This document shows, one piece after another, positions 13,789 to 14,502 of a DNA stretch of 14,502 nucleotides. The notes below the pieces were generated by a model. It ran no database searches, was not told the origin of the DNA, and saw only the letters and a list, made by a program, of their open reading frames with translations. The DNA is taken from positions 1-14,502 of the forward strand of contig JACRCS010000201.1 of the NCBI GenBank assembly GCA_016218905.1. The letters are read 5' to 3'. Each line of letters opens with the position of its first letter. Position 1 is the stretch's first letter. The stretch comes from Deltaproteobacteria bacterium. Its GTDB lineage: Bacteria; Desulfobacterota_C; Deferrisomatia; Deferrisomatales; JACRMM01. Position numbers and translations under genes: made by a program.

Positions 13789-14502
13789 ACGCGCTCTCGT
13801 CCAAGCTCGCAGGCGATTTTCCCATATTCGCGGCCGACAGGGTCATCCGAACGGCGCTCGAGGAAGACATCGGCGACGGCGACGTCACCACGCTGGCCAC
13901 CGTTCCCGCGGGCGCGGAGACGAAGGCCTTCGTCTGGGCCAAGGAGGACCTGCGCGTGGCGGGGCTCCCCGCTTTCGTGCGCGTCTTCGAGCGGCTCGCG
14001 CCCACGGCCGACTTCCATTGGAAGTTCCTCGTCCGGGAGGGCGACGACGTGGCCCGGGGCACCCACATCCTGGAGTGCCGGGGCGAGGCCCGGATCCTCC
14101 TCGTGGGAGAGCGCACCGCGCTGAACCTCCTCCAGCGGCTCTCGGGGATCGCGACCATGACCGCGCGGTGGACGGAGCTCCTCCGCGGCACGAAGGCGAT
14201 GCTCATCGACACCCGGAAGACGAGCCCCGGCCTGCGCGCGCTGGAGAAGTACGCGGTACGGGCCGGCGGCGGCCGGAATCACCGGGCGGGCCTCTACGAC
14301 GGCGTCCTCATCAAGGAGAACCACATCCGCGCCTGCGGCGGGATCAAGAAGGCCGTCCAGCGCACCCGGCTCCGCGTTCCCCATACTCTGAAGATCGAGG
14401 TGGAGGTGACGAACCTCACGGAGCTCGAGGAGGCCCTGAGCGCGGGCGCCGATATCATCCTGCTCGACAACATGGGCCTGACGACGATGGGGGAAGCCGT
14501 CC
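13785..14502 (+). CDS. nadC: Quinolinate phosphoribosyltransferase (nicotinate-nucleotide pyrophosphorylase), 3' end cut by window edge
   Basis: Makes nicotinate mononucleotide from quinolinate and PRPP in de novo NAD synthesis. The visible 239 residues carry the family's marks in order: [13 protein letters not shown] near 24-36, [16 protein letters not shown] near 110-125, [20 protein letters not shown] from Asp142 with the phosphate-binding Arg and Lys, [20 protein letters not shown], then [16 protein letters not shown] and ADIILLDNM. About 40 C-terminal residues are missing. The ATG overlaps the valS stop in ATGA, indicating translational coupling. No separate promoter is visible, so it should depend on the valS promoter. 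Confidence 0.97.
   Translation, partial: MNALSSKLAGDFPIFAADRVIRTALEEDIGDGDVTTLATVPAGAETKAFVWAKEDLRVAGLPAFVRVFERLAPTADFHWKFLVREGDDVARGTHILECRGEARILLVGERTALNLLQRLSGIATMTARWTELLRGTKAMLIDTRKTSPGLRALEKYAVRAGGGRNHRAGLYDGVLIKENHIRACGGIKKAVQRTRLRVPHTLKIEVEVTNLTELEEALSAGADIILLDNMGLTTMGEAV

Overview
This is a GC-rich, tightly packed stretch of a Gram-negative bacterial chromosome. The evidence for Gram-negative is a heptosyltransferase, a heptose-bisphosphate phosphatase, a lipid A-type acyltransferase and a WaaE-like core glycosyltransferase together in one operon. Phylum cannot be fixed from the sequence. The GC content, the gene set and the GTCCA-type 9-bp intergenic arrays make an Acidobacteriota-like or deltaproteobacterial-grade lineage my guess. 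No phage, transposase, CRISPR or tRNA gene is visible.

Region 1 (1-5821, minus strand) is one envelope operon of eight genes read right to left: a dGTPase-like HD phosphohydrolase, a LpxL/HtrB-type acyltransferase, GmhB, an ICMT-like membrane methyltransferase, a Trm112-like zinc protein, a GT4 glycosyltransferase, a WaaE-like GT2 glycosyltransferase, and a GT9 heptosyltransferase cut by the window edge. Gaps are at most 20 nt and four junctions overlap, so translational coupling is likely. GmhB helps make ADP-heptose, GT9 would add heptose, GT2 and GT4 would extend the core, and the acyltransferase would acylate lipid A. A possible promoter lies just upstream of the dGTPase gene.

Region 2 (5822-9834) holds a further minus-strand GT2 glycosyltransferase and a divergent plus-strand gene fusing a SAM methyltransferase to a GT2-like domain. 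These genes are separated by three repeat-rich intergenic stretches. The stretches contain 9-bp-period TGGAC/GTCCA arrays that reverse orientation part-way, a 15-bp tandem repeat, GC-rich hairpins, and two short sequence boxes shared between different gaps. This mosaic repeat family is the most unusual feature of the window. The last part of the gap (9632-9694) carries a sigma-54-type promoter flanked by perfect inverted repeats.

Region 3 (9835-10932) is a single gene for an unrecognised lipoprotein, ending in a strong intrinsic terminator. Region 4 (11027-14502) is a sigma-70-type promoter driving valS (valyl-tRNA synthetase), followed with a 4-nt ATGA overlap by nadC (quinolinate phosphoribosyltransferase), which runs off the right edge.
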